40,592 nt of DNA from an uncultured Bacteroidota bacterium (GCA_903919065.1 CAIXHD010000265.1:1-40592), one strand, 5' to 3'. Numbered from the stretch's first letter, positions 7,755 to 17,393 are shown. The notes: generated by a model from the sequence alone, not told the origin. Numbers and translations: made by a program.

Positions 7755-8813
7755 TTAGTTGAGGTTATACCTAAGAGAGATCAGATTCGAATACTGCGCA
7801 ATTGAAAGATCGCCCACATCGGTAAGGGCATAATCGATATAAATATTATGATATCGAATCCCGAGACCAAGATTTGGCTGCAGATTGAGATTATCCTTTC
7901 CATTCATTCCCGGGACGAGTTGGAAATTCCCTACTCCAAGTCTGGCAAATAGCCAGGATGAGAATCTGAGTTCACCACCAACATACGGGTCGATTCCAAT
8001 CGGCCCGATAGGTAAGATAACATGACGTCGACCATCAAATGTCAAATGGGCGTCAAAAGCCAGGGCAACACTGAGTTTATCATTCAGCTTAAAATCACGT
8101 GAAGCAGCGAGGATCAGACGGGGTACAGTAACTTCGAGGCTATTAACCGGAAGTTCGTTACCAGTAAGCTCAAAGGCTTGTGAGAGGAGGTCCTTATTAA
8201 AACTCCAGGCATTGAATGTGCCGGAAATATCGCGGGCAACAGCAGAAAAGCGCCAAGACGAAACTGCATAAGCCAAAGCTGCATCGATTCCAAATCCCCA
8301 TGCTTTTGCAAAGTCACCAGTATGACGGTAGATTAATTTAACATTAGCGCCAGCCTGGAGGCCCGGGATTTTCATTTTCCTTGCATAAGAGACCAGGATG
8401 CCCACGTCAGCTGCCGAGAAAGAAGTAATCCTGTCATAGCGGATATTTCCTTCCTGATCGATCAGTTCTAAGGTATTAGGTATATCATCCACAGCAAACC
8501 GAAGAAGTGATAATCCGACAGAACTTGAAGGATCCAATTTATAGGCGACGCCGCCGTAATCATATTTAGCTAATCCTGCAAAATACTCTGAATGCATCAG
8601 GCTAAAATCCATTTTCCCAGGTACGTTCAATAATCTGGCAGGATTCCAGTATCCTGCAGTAGCATCATCAACCATTGCAGTTCCAGCTCCCCCCATGCCC
8701 ATAAGGCGCGCACCAGCGCCTATTGAAAGAAACTCGTTAGAGTATTTCACCTGCGCAAAAGCTACACTGCTTATTAGCAACCAAATGGAAAATACTAAGC
8801 TTAATTGTTTCAT
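7755..8813 (-). CDS. PorV/PorQ-family outer-membrane beta-barrel protein
   Basis: The 352-residue protein has a cleavable signal peptide (MKQLSLVFSIWLLISSVAFA) and then the segment SIGAGARLMGMGGAGTAMVD with DDATAGYWNPA. That segment is the N-terminal signature of the PorV/PorQ family, related to FadL-type barrels. The rest alternates polar and hydrophobic residues in many predicted beta strands and ends in a strand (LISLRYNLN). PorV and PorQ are outer-membrane parts of the type IX secretion system, but the family is broad and no other type IX gene is here. The exact role is therefore open. It is transcribed away from pssA and shares the bidirectional terminator. Confidence 0.75.
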   Translation of the reverse strand: MKQLSLVFSIWLLISSVAFAQVKYSNEFLSIGAGARLMGMGGAGTAMVDDATAGYWNPARLLNVPGKMDFSLMHSEYFAGLAKYDYGGVAYKLDPSSSVGLSLLRFAVDDIPNTLELIDQEGNIRYDRITSFSAADVGILVSYARKMKIPGLQAGANVKLIYRHTGDFAKAWGFGIDAALAYAVSSWRFSAVARDISGTFNAWSFNKDLLSQAFELTGNELPVNSLEVTVPRLILAASRDFKLNDKLSVALAFDAHLTFDGRRHVILPIGPIGIDPYVGGELRFSSWLFARLGVGNFQLVPGMNGKDNLNLQPNLGLGIRYHNIYIDYALTDVGDLSIAQYSNLISLRYNLN

Positions 8814-8893
8814 ATTAGCCCTTACGATTCGTATCCCAAGATAAGTAAACTAACCTTTTTAACTATTTTTATGCGGATTTATTGCCTAAAACT

Positions 8894-9640
8894 ATGAAAC
8901 GGATTATACAGGACCTTGTTCGCCAGATACCCAACACCCTGACTTTACTGAATCTTCTTTGCGGTTCAGTTGCTGTACTGCTTGCGGTTCGCGGGTATTT
9001 AGCGGTAAGTGCTTTTTTGGTCATGGCCGGCTTCTTTTTTGATTTATTCGATGGCATGGCAGCCAGGTTGTTGAAGGCTCAATCCCCTATAGGCAAAGAA
9101 CTTGATTCACTGGCAGACCTTATTACATTTGGGTTGGCACCAGCTTCAATTCTTTTTGGAATTCAGGAACTATTGGGGCAAGGCGGGCCGTTCTCTCTGG
9201 TTCAGCCACCGGGCACCATTATTCTGCGCCTGTTACCGTTTTTACTTCCAGTATTTGCCGGCTTAAGATTAGCCAAATTCAATATAGATGAACGTCAGTC
9301 GCATCAGTTTATCGGGTTACCAACCCCGGCAAATGGAATCATGGTGCTTGCACTGCCATTACTGATGCATTATCAACCGGAATCATTCATGAACGGATTG
9401 CTGAACAACGATCTCTTTGTTCCCCTCTATTCTGTAATTGTATCTTACCTGATGGTTAGCCCGCTGCGACTATACTCTATGAAGATCAAGGGTTTTGGTT
9501 TCAATCAGAATAAATTCACCTATACGTTTGGTGCAATAGCCATATTGCTGATTCTCCTTTTCAGGCAAACCGGTGTATTCCTCATCATTCCGGCATACAT
9601 ATTATATGCCGGAATTCTGGCAATTGCTGTTAAGGAATAA
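8894..9640 (+). CDS. pssA: CDP-diacylglycerol--serine O-phosphatidyltransferase
   Basis: PssA (EC 2.7.8.8) forms phosphatidylserine from CDP-diacylglycerol and serine; Psd then decarboxylates it. The CDP-alcohol phosphatidyltransferase motif DGxxARx8GxxxDxxxD is complete (D53, G54, R58, G67, D71, D75 in my numbering). About seven hydrophobic segments indicate an integral membrane protein. I chose the ATG at 8894 (248 residues). The frame also allows a TTG at 8882 that adds four residues, which seems less likely. Confidence 0.92.
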   Translation: MKRIIQDLVRQIPNTLTLLNLLCGSVAVLLAVRGYLAVSAFLVMAGFFFDLFDGMAARLLKAQSPIGKELDSLADLITFGLAPASILFGIQELLGQGGPFSLVQPPGTIILRLLPFLLPVFAGLRLAKFNIDERQSHQFIGLPTPANGIMVLALPLLMHYQPESFMNGLLNNDLFVPLYSVIVSYLMVSPLRLYSMKIKGFGFNQNKFTYTFGAIAILLILLFRQTGVFLIIPAYILYAGILAIAVKE

Positions 9641-9643
9641 GAA

Positions 9644-9766
9644 TCAATCTTCGTCCTTTTCAGGTAGGTTTGATTCAAACTTTTTCAGTGCAAATCTTAT
9701 TATATAGTATGCTGCAATGATTAGTGCCGGCCAGGAAAGGAGCCAAAGTATTTGCTTTATATACAT
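9644..9766 (-). CDS. small single-helix membrane protein after cydB (CydX-like position)
   Basis: This 40-residue ORF starts MYIKQILWLLSWPALIIAAY, continues with a few hydrophobic residues and then a charged tail ending KDED. It has one predicted membrane helix of about 20 residues. It lies 38 bases downstream of cydB on the same strand, the position taken by the small CydX-type subunit in cytochrome bd operons of other bacteria. I see no clear sequence match to CydX, so the relation is inferred from size, topology and place. It ends three bases past the convergent pssA stop. Confidence 0.6.
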   Translation of the reverse strand: MYIKQILWLLSWPALIIAAYYIIRFALKKFESNLPEKDED

Positions 9767-9804
9767 TTTAGTTTCTTTTAATTGTGACAGGTGACAGATT
9801 TTGG

Positions 9805-10938
9805 TTAATATAAATGTTCTTCGGTGGTCATTTCTTCACGAGTGATTTTCTTCTTGTTCATCGACCACCAGGCGTACCAAATATAGGCAAGAACAAAAGG
9901 AACCATCAGTGAAACATAGGACATTGCTGTCAGCGTAAACTTACTCGAAGAGGCATTTTCAATGGTGAGGGATGACTGCAGATCAAATGACGATGGGTAG
10001 AATGCAGTATTATTAAAACCGGCAACCAGAAATAGCGCCATCACAGTTAGGACGGTACCAGCTCCTGCAAACCAGATTCCTGAAGTGCATTTGCTTTTAA
10101 GCAAGGACGACCCGATTCCATAAAGGACTCCAACAACACCGACAAGAAGCATAACTAGAACCACAGGCATTTCCAGAAAATTATGCAGGTACTTGAACTT
10201 CTCGAGAACGACCACTTTTGTATCCGGGTTGACAGCATAACCGTTAAGGAATAATAACCTGATCAGGAAGAAAAGAAAAAACACAAGGAAAGGAACTGTA
10301 TTAATCAGCAGTTGCTTTTTCGACCTGGTGAAGATTGCTTCATCATCTATATTATTCATAAAATAGAGGGTAGCCAATACTCTGGCCAGGAAGAAGACGG
10401 CGAGACCGAGTGCAAGATTCTGAACATTCAGGGCAGCTTCCAGTCCGCGGGCAGGGCCTTCCCAGGAAACCTGATTCATATCATTCAGAGAAAAGCTGGA
10501 ACCGGTGAAAAATGTTCCGACGGCAGTTCCGATCAGGACAGTCCCAAGCAAACCATTAACAAACAGGAATGCCTCGTAAGTTTTTTGGCCAAGAAAATTT
10601 CCAGCTTTGGTTCGGAATTCATAAGATACAGCCTGTAGAATAAATGCAAACAGGATCAATATCCAGACCCAGTATGCCCCACCGAAGCTTGACGAGTAGA
10701 AAAGAGGAAAGGATGCAAAGAAAGCACCTCCAAAAGTAACCAGTGTCGTAAAAGTGAATTCCCATTTACGTCCGAGTGAATTGACCAGCATTGAAACTTC
10801 CGTTTCATTTTTACCGAGGGTTCTCAAGAGAGTCTGACCTCCCTGCACGAACATCAGAAAAACGAGCAAGCTGCCGAGTAATGAGACTATAATATACCAA
10901 TATTGCTGTAAGACGAGGTGTGACAGAGATTCAAACAT
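9805..10938 (-). CDS. cydB: cytochrome bd ubiquinol oxidase subunit II
   Basis: CydB is the second large subunit of the cytochrome bd quinol:O2 oxidoreductase, a high-affinity terminal oxidase of the inner membrane. The 377-residue protein has about nine hydrophobic helices and the family segment GRKWEFTFTTLVTFGGAFFA (from about residue 56). Its ATG overlaps the cydA stop by one base (TAATG), so the subunits are translationally coupled. The protein ends in a charged tail (EEMTTEEHLY). Presence of bd oxidase suits a microaerobic or oxygen-detoxifying life style. Confidence 0.93.
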   Translation of the reverse strand: MFESLSHLVLQQYWYIIVSLLGSLLVFLMFVQGGQTLLRTLGKNETEVSMLVNSLGRKWEFTFTTLVTFGGAFFASFPLFYSSSFGGAYWVWILILFAFILQAVSYEFRTKAGNFLGQKTYEAFLFVNGLLGTVLIGTAVGTFFTGSSFSLNDMNQVSWEGPARGLEAALNVQNLALGLAVFFLARVLATLYFMNNIDDEAIFTRSKKQLLINTVPFLVFFLFFLIRLLFLNGYAVNPDTKVVVLEKFKYLHNFLEMPVVLVMLLVGVVGVLYGIGSSLLKSKCTSGIWFAGAGTVLTVMALFLVAGFNNTAFYPSSFDLQSSLTIENASSSKFTLTAMSYVSLMVPFVLAYIWYAWWSMNKKKITREEMTTEEHLY

Positions 10939-12503
10939 TATTTGGTTCCTCCTTCATTTTTAGTACCGTTTTTAATTGCTTTTAACATGATATTAACCTC
11001 AGCAATTGCCAGGACAGTAAATGTGACGGCAAAGAGAAAGAAGGTCACCATTACGCTTCCTGTATCGAGTTTTGTAACAGCAGCAACTGTGGGAAGCAGA
11101 TCCTGAATAGTCCAGGGCTGTCGGCCGAGTTCGGCAACAATCCAGCCTGCTTCAGAGGCTATATAAGCGAGCGGAATAATCCAGGGGGCAAGTCGCAACC
11201 AGAATTTTCTCTGAGGCAATTCGCCACGTGCAGAGAAGAAAAGGAAAATGGCAAAGAAAACCATGAACCCAAAACCAAGGATTACCATGATATGGAAGCT
11301 ATAAAAAGTCAGCGGTACATTAGGCACATAATACCCGACATCATCGCTGAATCCGTATCCGAAGTATTTAAAATTTCCATCGAGGAATGCTTTATCAGAA
11401 AAAAGCGCTTTCAGGCTATCCGCTTTTGGCAGATTCCCTGCCGACTTGGCATTTTTAAAATCGGTAAGTGCTTGTCTGGCAATTTTACCCTTTTCAATTT
11501 TTTCGGGGATCGATAAAATTCCTTGGGAAGCATTACCTTTTGTAAAGTCATTTACCCCTGCAACAAAACTTTTCGGATCACCATATGCCATCCATGACAG
11601 CAATTTAGGCATCTCAACTTTTACGGCAAAAACATCACCGGCTTCACGTTTTTCTTTACTGTTTAAAATACCGAAGGCTACCAGGCCAGCATCAGTTTTA
11701 CCTTCGTACATACCTTCCATTGCTGAAAGTTTCATTGGCTGAACAGCGGCAATTTGCTTAGCAGAACCATCGCCGGTAAGAGCAAGAGATACAGAGGCCA
11801 GCAGTCCGAATACGGATGCCACTGTTATGCTCCGGATTGCCAGGCGGGATTCCTTTTTACGAAGCAGAAACCAGGCGCTTACTCCAATAACGAATATGGA
11901 TGCGAGTACCATTCCTGAGGTTATGGTATGCAGAAACTTATTAATTGCCACAGGAGAGAAGAGAACATCCCAGAAATTGGTCATTTCGTTCCTTGCTGTT
12001 TCCGGATTGAAGGAAGTTCCCACCGGATTTTGCATCCAGGCATTTGCCACCAGAATCCATAATGCCGACAGGTTCGCTCCGATAGCAACCAGCCAGGAAG
12101 AGGCAAGATGAAATTTCTTGCTCACTTTGTTCCAGCCAAAGAACATAATGGCGATAAAGGTTGATTCCATGAAAAAGGCCATGATTCCTTCGATGGCCAA
12201 TGGGGCACCAAAAATATCACCTACAAACCATGAATAGTTTGACCAGTTGGTTCCGAATTCAAATTCCATTATGATGCCTGTAGCGACACCGATAGCAAAA
12301 TTTATTCCGAACAGTTTCATCCAGAACTTTGTTAATTTCTTCCACTCCGGATCCCCAGTTTTCACATAGATGGTTTCCATCATGGCGATGATCCAAGTGA
12401 TCCCTAGAGTCAGCGGAACAAAAAGCCAGTGATACATCGCAGTCAGGGCAAATTGCGCCCTTGACCAATCCACCAGGGGAGTTAAATCGATTGATGCTAA
12501 CAT
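10938..12503 (-). CDS. cydA: cytochrome bd ubiquinol oxidase subunit I
   Basis: CydA binds the three hemes and the quinol. The expected heme ligands are present: H25 in TAMYHWLFVPLTLG (heme b595/d site, E. coli H19), H192 in NKFLHTITSG (H186) and M406 in SFHIMVILG (M393). The quinol loop follows KQIAAVQPMKLSAMEG (249-264), and WIVAELGRQPWTIQDLLPT marks a late helix. The length of 521 residues equals the E. coli protein. The gene starts three bases after the DUF4492 gene and overlaps cydB. Confidence 0.96.
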   Translation of the reverse strand: MLASIDLTPLVDWSRAQFALTAMYHWLFVPLTLGITWIIAMMETIYVKTGDPEWKKLTKFWMKLFGINFAIGVATGIIMEFEFGTNWSNYSWFVGDIFGAPLAIEGIMAFFMESTFIAIMFFGWNKVSKKFHLASSWLVAIGANLSALWILVANAWMQNPVGTSFNPETARNEMTNFWDVLFSPVAINKFLHTITSGMVLASIFVIGVSAWFLLRKKESRLAIRSITVASVFGLLASVSLALTGDGSAKQIAAVQPMKLSAMEGMYEGKTDAGLVAFGILNSKEKREAGDVFAVKVEMPKLLSWMAYGDPKSFVAGVNDFTKGNASQGILSIPEKIEKGKIARQALTDFKNAKSAGNLPKADSLKALFSDKAFLDGNFKYFGYGFSDDVGYYVPNVPLTFYSFHIMVILGFGFMVFFAIFLFFSARGELPQRKFWLRLAPWIIPLAYIASEAGWIVAELGRQPWTIQDLLPTVAAVTKLDTGSVMVTFFLFAVTFTVLAIAEVNIMLKAIKNGTKNEGGTK

Positions 12504-12506
12504 AGT

Positions 12507-12716
12507 TTATTGGTTAGGTATAGTTAAATTTTCCAGTACATGTTTAGACCGCTGTTCATCGGTCTTAAAATCTTTTTTCAGAACGTCAGGCATAAAAAGA
12601 AGGCGTATTATGGCAAACATGATAAACAGTTTGATAATAATGATTATCCACACCTTGCGACCCCAGCTTGAAAGGCCCCTAAATCCATCTATATAAAATT
12701 GCAATATTCTGTTCAT
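12507..12716 (-). CDS. DUF4492 family protein, first gene of the cytochrome bd operon
   Basis: This is a 69-residue protein with an amphipathic start (MNRILQFYIDGFRGLSSWGR), one hydrophobic helix (about residues 23-43) and a polar tail. It matches what I know of DUF4492, a Bacteroidetes family found just before cydA. I chose the ATG at 12716 because the family begins at the FYxDGFR motif; an upstream ATG at 12782 would add 22 residues that look unlike coding sequence and would meet the GH2 stop. The role is unknown, but position implies assembly or regulation of the oxidase. Confidence 0.82.
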   Translation of the reverse strand: MNRILQFYIDGFRGLSSWGRKVWIIIIIKLFIMFAIIRLLFMPDVLKKDFKTDEQRSKHVLENLTIPNQ

Positions 12717-12785
12717 GAATAACTTACAATATTTAACCTGCAATAATCCAATTTGTCGTGAATGTAGAGAATTATTAGTCAAATT

Positions 12786-15728
12786 TCAAAAAGCATAAAA
12801 TTTCACTGAACCGTTAAATGTTTCGCCCTTTTTCAGTGGTTTTCTCTCTTTTTGGTGATGGCTTGCGAAGAACAAATCTCCACCACCGGTATAGAATGAT
12901 GCAACCAAAAAATGAATTTTATCATCTGACAACCAAGTTCTTACAGCATGATTTCCTTCTGAGACGATATGTATTCCCTGGCTGGATTCATTAGACAGTT
13001 CAGCCCACTTTATATTTTCCCGGGTAGCTCTGAAATCATTTGATCCCATTGAGGTTTGATCGGCTGACCAGGGCCATTGCGGTTTGACACCAAATCTGAA
13101 CTGGTTGGTTTTCTCATTTGAGAATGGTTTTGCCCAGCCAGTTGGTCGCCCGATATGATCCTCAGGATAAACTGTCCATTGAGCTATCCTATTCCAGGAG
13201 AATAGTTCAAATTCACGCGAGAGGCCCATCACAAGACCTATCTGGCGTGGATCAATATCAATCCTGGAAACAAATTGATAATCGATATTTAACATGCCGA
13301 GGGAATCCATTCGATAAGTTAGCGATATAGATGCTTCATCGTAAAATCCATCAACTTTAACCCAGGGGCCCTTTTTATCGTTCCCGGATCCGGAAACTTT
13401 TCCATTCCAATTTGCACAGGTATTATTCAGAGGGTTTATGTCAAGGCTATGTTCTGTATCGCAAGGACCTGTGGTAAGAGGAAGCATTTGCAAAACCGGT
13501 CCCTCTAATGGAATCACCACACCTGCTGCAGCTATGTTACTGATTTGTCCGGTAAGGGCATCAATTTCAATTTCCCTATTTCCGGATTTCAGAACTACCT
13601 TATTCCCCTGGGTCAGCAGTTCCGGGGCTTTCACCTCACGGAGACCAGGAATTAATGGTGATACCGATTTCCCCAGTATAATTTTATAGGAATCGATCAT
13701 ATAATTCATTGGACTAAAAATCGATATTTCCAATTCATCACCGTCTTTTGGAGCCTGATCCATCGTTATTGACAGAATTCCTGTTTGTCCCGGATCAGCC
13801 CAAACTGTCACGATACCTTTCTTGCTTCCCAGTTTCCATTGAAAAGAGAGTTCATTCAGGTTGGAAAACAAACATCTGTTTTCGACAGGAATCCTAATCG
13901 ACTGCCCGATTTTAGGAAGGAGCAGATTATTCACCCATATCCTGACCGGGGAGTATGCCTTTTTCATATGCCAGTATTCGGGCTTTGGTCTTCTCCATCC
14001 GTCGATCGGACCCCATTCACCGTAACCCACTAACTTTCCAGATGGCAGGTAAAAAGCGTCATCGATCCCGGACCATAGAGCACCACCAAGGCAACCCTGG
14101 CTATTATACATATTTTCAACCATTGGCTCCAGTCCCCTGCCCCAGTCGTCGCGTACACCAGGATCAGCAACAATTTCCTGGCGGTTATAACAATTAAGGT
14201 GGCAATATTCGCCGAAAAGGAGCGGTCTGTCGAATCTTCGTGCCACATCAGGACCAACAGGGCCTGGATAGTGAAAAACGGCTATCTGGCAATCCATGCT
14301 GCCAGCGTTATTATAACTGCCGTATGCCTGGTCATGGAAGGACACCGGACGCGTTGGATCTATTTTGTTAAGTTCGGCTAATATTGATTCCCAAACCGGC
14401 CCCCAGTTTGATTCATTTGCCATGGACCAGATAATGATTGAAGGATGATTTCTGTATTGCGCGACGGTTTCCAACACTTCCCTTCGAATTATGTTCAACA
14501 GGTTTAAGTCATGTGGATCAGCAGTATTCCAATGTGGATTTGCTCCATGTCCGACCCAGCAAAGCGGCGATTCGCATTCCACAAAGAGCCCAATAGAATC
14601 GCATAAGGAGATAAACTCTTCGGCCGGAGGATAGTGTGAAGTTCGAATATAGTTGACATTGGCTTCTTTAAACAGCTGAGCATCTGCCCTCCACTCGTCC
14701 ATTGACAGACTGCGCCCCTTTCTTGGGTGCACCTCATGGCGGTTGACTCCCAGCAACTTGATTGAACGTCCATTCACAAAAACCTGATTTCCAGCAACTA
14801 AAATTTCACGAAACCCAATTTTCTGAGATATTGATTCTATGACTTTGCCATTATTCAGGAGTTGAATTTCCACGGTATATAACCGTGGGTGTTCCGGATC
14901 CCATTTTTCCGGACTCATAACTCTCATATTCAATTGCTTTCGCAATATCGAAGTCTCCGCTGATCCTTCCAGCTTAAATGATTTTATGATACTGTGCGTA
15001 TTATTTCCAATTGAGGTAAGGATTACCTCGATAGTTGATCCAGAAGGGATGAGCTTGTTTGTTAATCTTATTGCCAGATTAATATTGAGGTCTGCATTGA
15101 CAAATTGTTCATCCAGATCAGTTGTCAAACAGGCTTCTGAAATATGAATATCAGGCACCGCAAAAATCTCAAGTTTACGAGTAATACCGCCCAACTGATG
15201 AGCTGCGTACTGGGTGGCTGAGGCAAGGGTATCTGCCAGTGATTCGGAAACAATACCAATGACGATGTCATTTGATTTCCCGGGCCTTATCTGTCCGGTG
15301 ACATCGAATTCCGCAGGGGTTAATCCTCCAAGGTGACCACCAACAATCTTGCCGTTAACATATACATTAGCATCACTATAGAGACCATCGCACTTTAAAA
15401 TGATTCTGTTGCCCTTCCAATCAGAAGGAATATCCAGTTTTCTCCAATAAGCGGCCCGGGTATTTTTCTCTACAGTGAATCCCTGCATAAGCCATTCGCC
15501 AGGAACCCGAATTGGTTTCCAATGCAATTTTTCAGGATTAACAGATTCCCAGAACGCTTTGGCTGGGGAGCTGCAAAAGTTCCATTCTCCGTTAAGATTT
15601 ATCACTGTCTGCATAACGCCCTGCGATTGAATCGGTTTTGGCGTATAGGATGGGATAGCGAGGTCCTGTCCGGTCAAATTCACTGAGAAAAATAACAAGG
15701 TAAAAAGAAGCTTGACACTTAAATCCAT
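12786..15728 (-). CDS. secreted glycoside hydrolase family 2 (beta-galactosidase-like)
   Basis: The 980-residue enzyme has a signal peptide (MDLSVKLLFTLLFFSVNLTG), so it works in the periplasm or at the surface. The order is a GH2 jelly-roll sugar-binding domain (about 40-200), an immunoglobulin-like domain, the TIM barrel (about 310-600) and C-terminal beta domains like those of LacZ (about 700-980). The acid/base is E439 in MANESNWGP and the nucleophile E507 in LFGEYCHLNC. LacZ-like features include NRHEVHPRKGR and RTSHYPP. Beta-galactosidase is the best guess, but the substrate is not certain. It is divergent from the cytochrome-SUMF1 gene and unrelated to the cyd operon behind it. Confidence 0.9.
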   Translation of the reverse strand: MDLSVKLLFTLLFFSVNLTGQDLAIPSYTPKPIQSQGVMQTVINLNGEWNFCSSPAKAFWESVNPEKLHWKPIRVPGEWLMQGFTVEKNTRAAYWRKLDIPSDWKGNRIILKCDGLYSDANVYVNGKIVGGHLGGLTPAEFDVTGQIRPGKSNDIVIGIVSESLADTLASATQYAAHQLGGITRKLEIFAVPDIHISEACLTTDLDEQFVNADLNINLAIRLTNKLIPSGSTIEVILTSIGNNTHSIIKSFKLEGSAETSILRKQLNMRVMSPEKWDPEHPRLYTVEIQLLNNGKVIESISQKIGFREILVAGNQVFVNGRSIKLLGVNRHEVHPRKGRSLSMDEWRADAQLFKEANVNYIRTSHYPPAEEFISLCDSIGLFVECESPLCWVGHGANPHWNTADPHDLNLLNIIRREVLETVAQYRNHPSIIIWSMANESNWGPVWESILAELNKIDPTRPVSFHDQAYGSYNNAGSMDCQIAVFHYPGPVGPDVARRFDRPLLFGEYCHLNCYNRQEIVADPGVRDDWGRGLEPMVENMYNSQGCLGGALWSGIDDAFYLPSGKLVGYGEWGPIDGWRRPKPEYWHMKKAYSPVRIWVNNLLLPKIGQSIRIPVENRCLFSNLNELSFQWKLGSKKGIVTVWADPGQTGILSITMDQAPKDGDELEISIFSPMNYMIDSYKIILGKSVSPLIPGLREVKAPELLTQGNKVVLKSGNREIEIDALTGQISNIAAAGVVIPLEGPVLQMLPLTTGPCDTEHSLDINPLNNTCANWNGKVSGSGNDKKGPWVKVDGFYDEASISLTYRMDSLGMLNIDYQFVSRIDIDPRQIGLVMGLSREFELFSWNRIAQWTVYPEDHIGRPTGWAKPFSNEKTNQFRFGVKPQWPWSADQTSMGSNDFRATRENIKWAELSNESSQGIHIVSEGNHAVRTWLSDDKIHFLVASFYTGGGDLFFASHHQKERKPLKKGETFNGSVKFYAF

Positions 15729-15848
15729 ATCAGTTTTAATATTATGAAGGGGTTACTAAGATAATCGTTAAATGATAAACATTTGTTATAATGAGGCTGG
15801 TCGGATTGTAGTCGATTTATTATCTTGCTGCGATTTTTTAAAACACTT

Positions 15849-17363
15849 ATGCCTGTGAAACGTATCTGGCTTTTCTTTGTACCTGGTCTGGTTATCGGGA
15901 TTATATTAGTTTTATCTGGGAATAAAGCAGTTGAAGCTACTTCAAGTGACAAATTTTGTAATTCCTGCCATATTCATCCGCAGGCTGAACTTTCGTGGAA
16001 AAAATCTGTGCATTATGAAACCCAGAGTGGTTTCCATACCCACTGTGTTGATTGCCATTTGCCTCCAAAGGGAGATGGGTATCTTCCTGAGAAAGTTAGA
16101 ACCGGGTTAAGGGATTTGTGGAGTTATTGGTTTAAAGACTCTGCCTCATTCAACTGGGACGCAAAATCGAAACTTGATTATGCAAAGGGCTATGTTTTTG
16201 AATCTGCCTGTTTGAAATGCCATCCCAACCTTTTTCCTTCAAAGCTGACCAAAGAAGGATCTGATGCACATTTATATTATGATGCTCAGGTTAAAAAGGG
16301 TGAAGATATAAGGTGCATAAACTGTCATTTGAATGCGGGTCATTACGATCCGAACTATTCCCATAAAGCTAATACGGGGTTTGGTAAAGAGACGGTTTCC
16401 GGAGTTGTTTATACAGAACCGGCCAAGGTTGAGAAATTCGAATCATTTGAAGAAAAAGTTCCCAATTCCGGGGTATCATTTAAAATGGTCGCTATTCCGG
16501 GAGGTACTTTCAACATGGGAAGTCCTGATGATGAGCCCTTGCGCAAGCCTGATGAAGGTCCGGTAAGGCAGGTAAAGATCAGTCAGTTCTTTATGGCTGA
16601 GGTTGAAGTAAGCTGGAGTGAATATCTTGCTTTCTATGCTCAGACCGCACGTCAGGGGAAGACTGCAGTTAAGACTGATTTAAATACCGTAACCACCGTT
16701 GACGCCATAATAGGAGCCACTCCACCGTACGGACAACCCGATCAAAACTGGGGCAAAGGAAAGCGGCCGGTTATTTCTGCCAGTTTTACCGCAGCGCAGA
16801 CATACTGCAAATGGCTATCGATTGTTACAGGAAAGCATTACCGCCTGCCAACTGAAGCTGAATGGGAATATGCAGCGCGAGCTGGAAAACAAACTCCATA
16901 TTTCTTTGAAGGCGATCCGAAAAAATTTGCAAAGAAGAAATTCCTCTCCTCAAAAAGGGATACAACGATGATTAACCGCTTTGTGGTTTACAAAGAGAAC
17001 AGTCAGGCGAAAACCCAGGAACCGTCATTTGTTTTACCTAATCCATTTGGATTGAAGAATATGCTGGGCAATGTAGCTGAATTCTGTTCCGACTGGTATG
17101 CAGCTGATACTTATTACAAGTTTCAGGGTGCAGTTGCCGATCCAAAAGGCCCGAAAACGGGATCGGAGCATGTAGTCAGAGGAGGAAGTTATAAGAGCCA
17201 GGCTGACCAGGCACGAGCTGCAGCCAGGGAGGCCACTCAAACCCAGTCCTGGCTAAGAACAGATCCTCAATCACCAAAAAGCATCTGGTGGTATTCAGAT
17301 TGTTTTTATGTTGGATTCAGGGTAGTTTGTGAATATGATTCTCTTACCGGACACAAGGATTAA
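15849..17363 (+). CDS. NrfH-like tetraheme cytochrome c fused to a SUMF1/FGE-type domain
   Basis: The 504-residue protein is a fusion. An N-terminal membrane anchor (about 6-23) is followed by four CxxCH heme motifs (CNSCH 37-41, CVDCH 66-70, CLKCH 121-125, CINCH 156-160). Their spacing and surroundings resemble NrfH/NapC quinol-oxidising cytochromes. A linker leads to a SUMF1/FGE-sulfatase domain (about 207-497) with IPGGTFNMGSP, RLPTEAEWEYAARAG, GNVAEFCSDWY, VVRGGSY and VGFRVV. NrfH proteins move electrons between menaquinol and periplasmic enzymes; SUMF1 domains bind metals or serve structural roles. I prefer the ATG at 15849; a TTG at 15825 would add eight residues. It is the first gene of a probable operon with the Gfo/Idh gene 30 bases downstream. 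Confidence 0.88.
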   Translation: MPVKRIWLFFVPGLVIGIILVLSGNKAVEATSSDKFCNSCHIHPQAELSWKKSVHYETQSGFHTHCVDCHLPPKGDGYLPEKVRTGLRDLWSYWFKDSASFNWDAKSKLDYAKGYVFESACLKCHPNLFPSKLTKEGSDAHLYYDAQVKKGEDIRCINCHLNAGHYDPNYSHKANTGFGKETVSGVVYTEPAKVEKFESFEEKVPNSGVSFKMVAIPGGTFNMGSPDDEPLRKPDEGPVRQVKISQFFMAEVEVSWSEYLAFYAQTARQGKTAVKTDLNTVTTVDAIIGATPPYGQPDQNWGKGKRPVISASFTAAQTYCKWLSIVTGKHYRLPTEAEWEYAARAGKQTPYFFEGDPKKFAKKKFLSSKRDTTMINRFVVYKENSQAKTQEPSFVLPNPFGLKNMLGNVAEFCSDWYAADTYYKFQGAVADPKGPKTGSEHVVRGGSYKSQADQARAAAREATQTQSWLRTDPQSPKSIWWYSDCFYVGFRVVCEYDSLTGHKD

Positions 17364-17393
17364 ACAATTAATAAACACCATAAACTTCAAGCA

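Noticed and set aside
9641-9804. Intergenic gap considered for a structured RNA
   Set aside because: The gap is explained by the 40-residue membrane protein ORF on the minus strand; no stable hairpin with a T-run was seen.
15787-15792. TATAAT hexamer before the cytochrome-SUMF1 gene
   Set aside because: It matches the E. coli -10 box, but Bacteroidota use the -7 TAnnTTTG element and no matching -33 box is placed correctly, so I do not call it a promoter.
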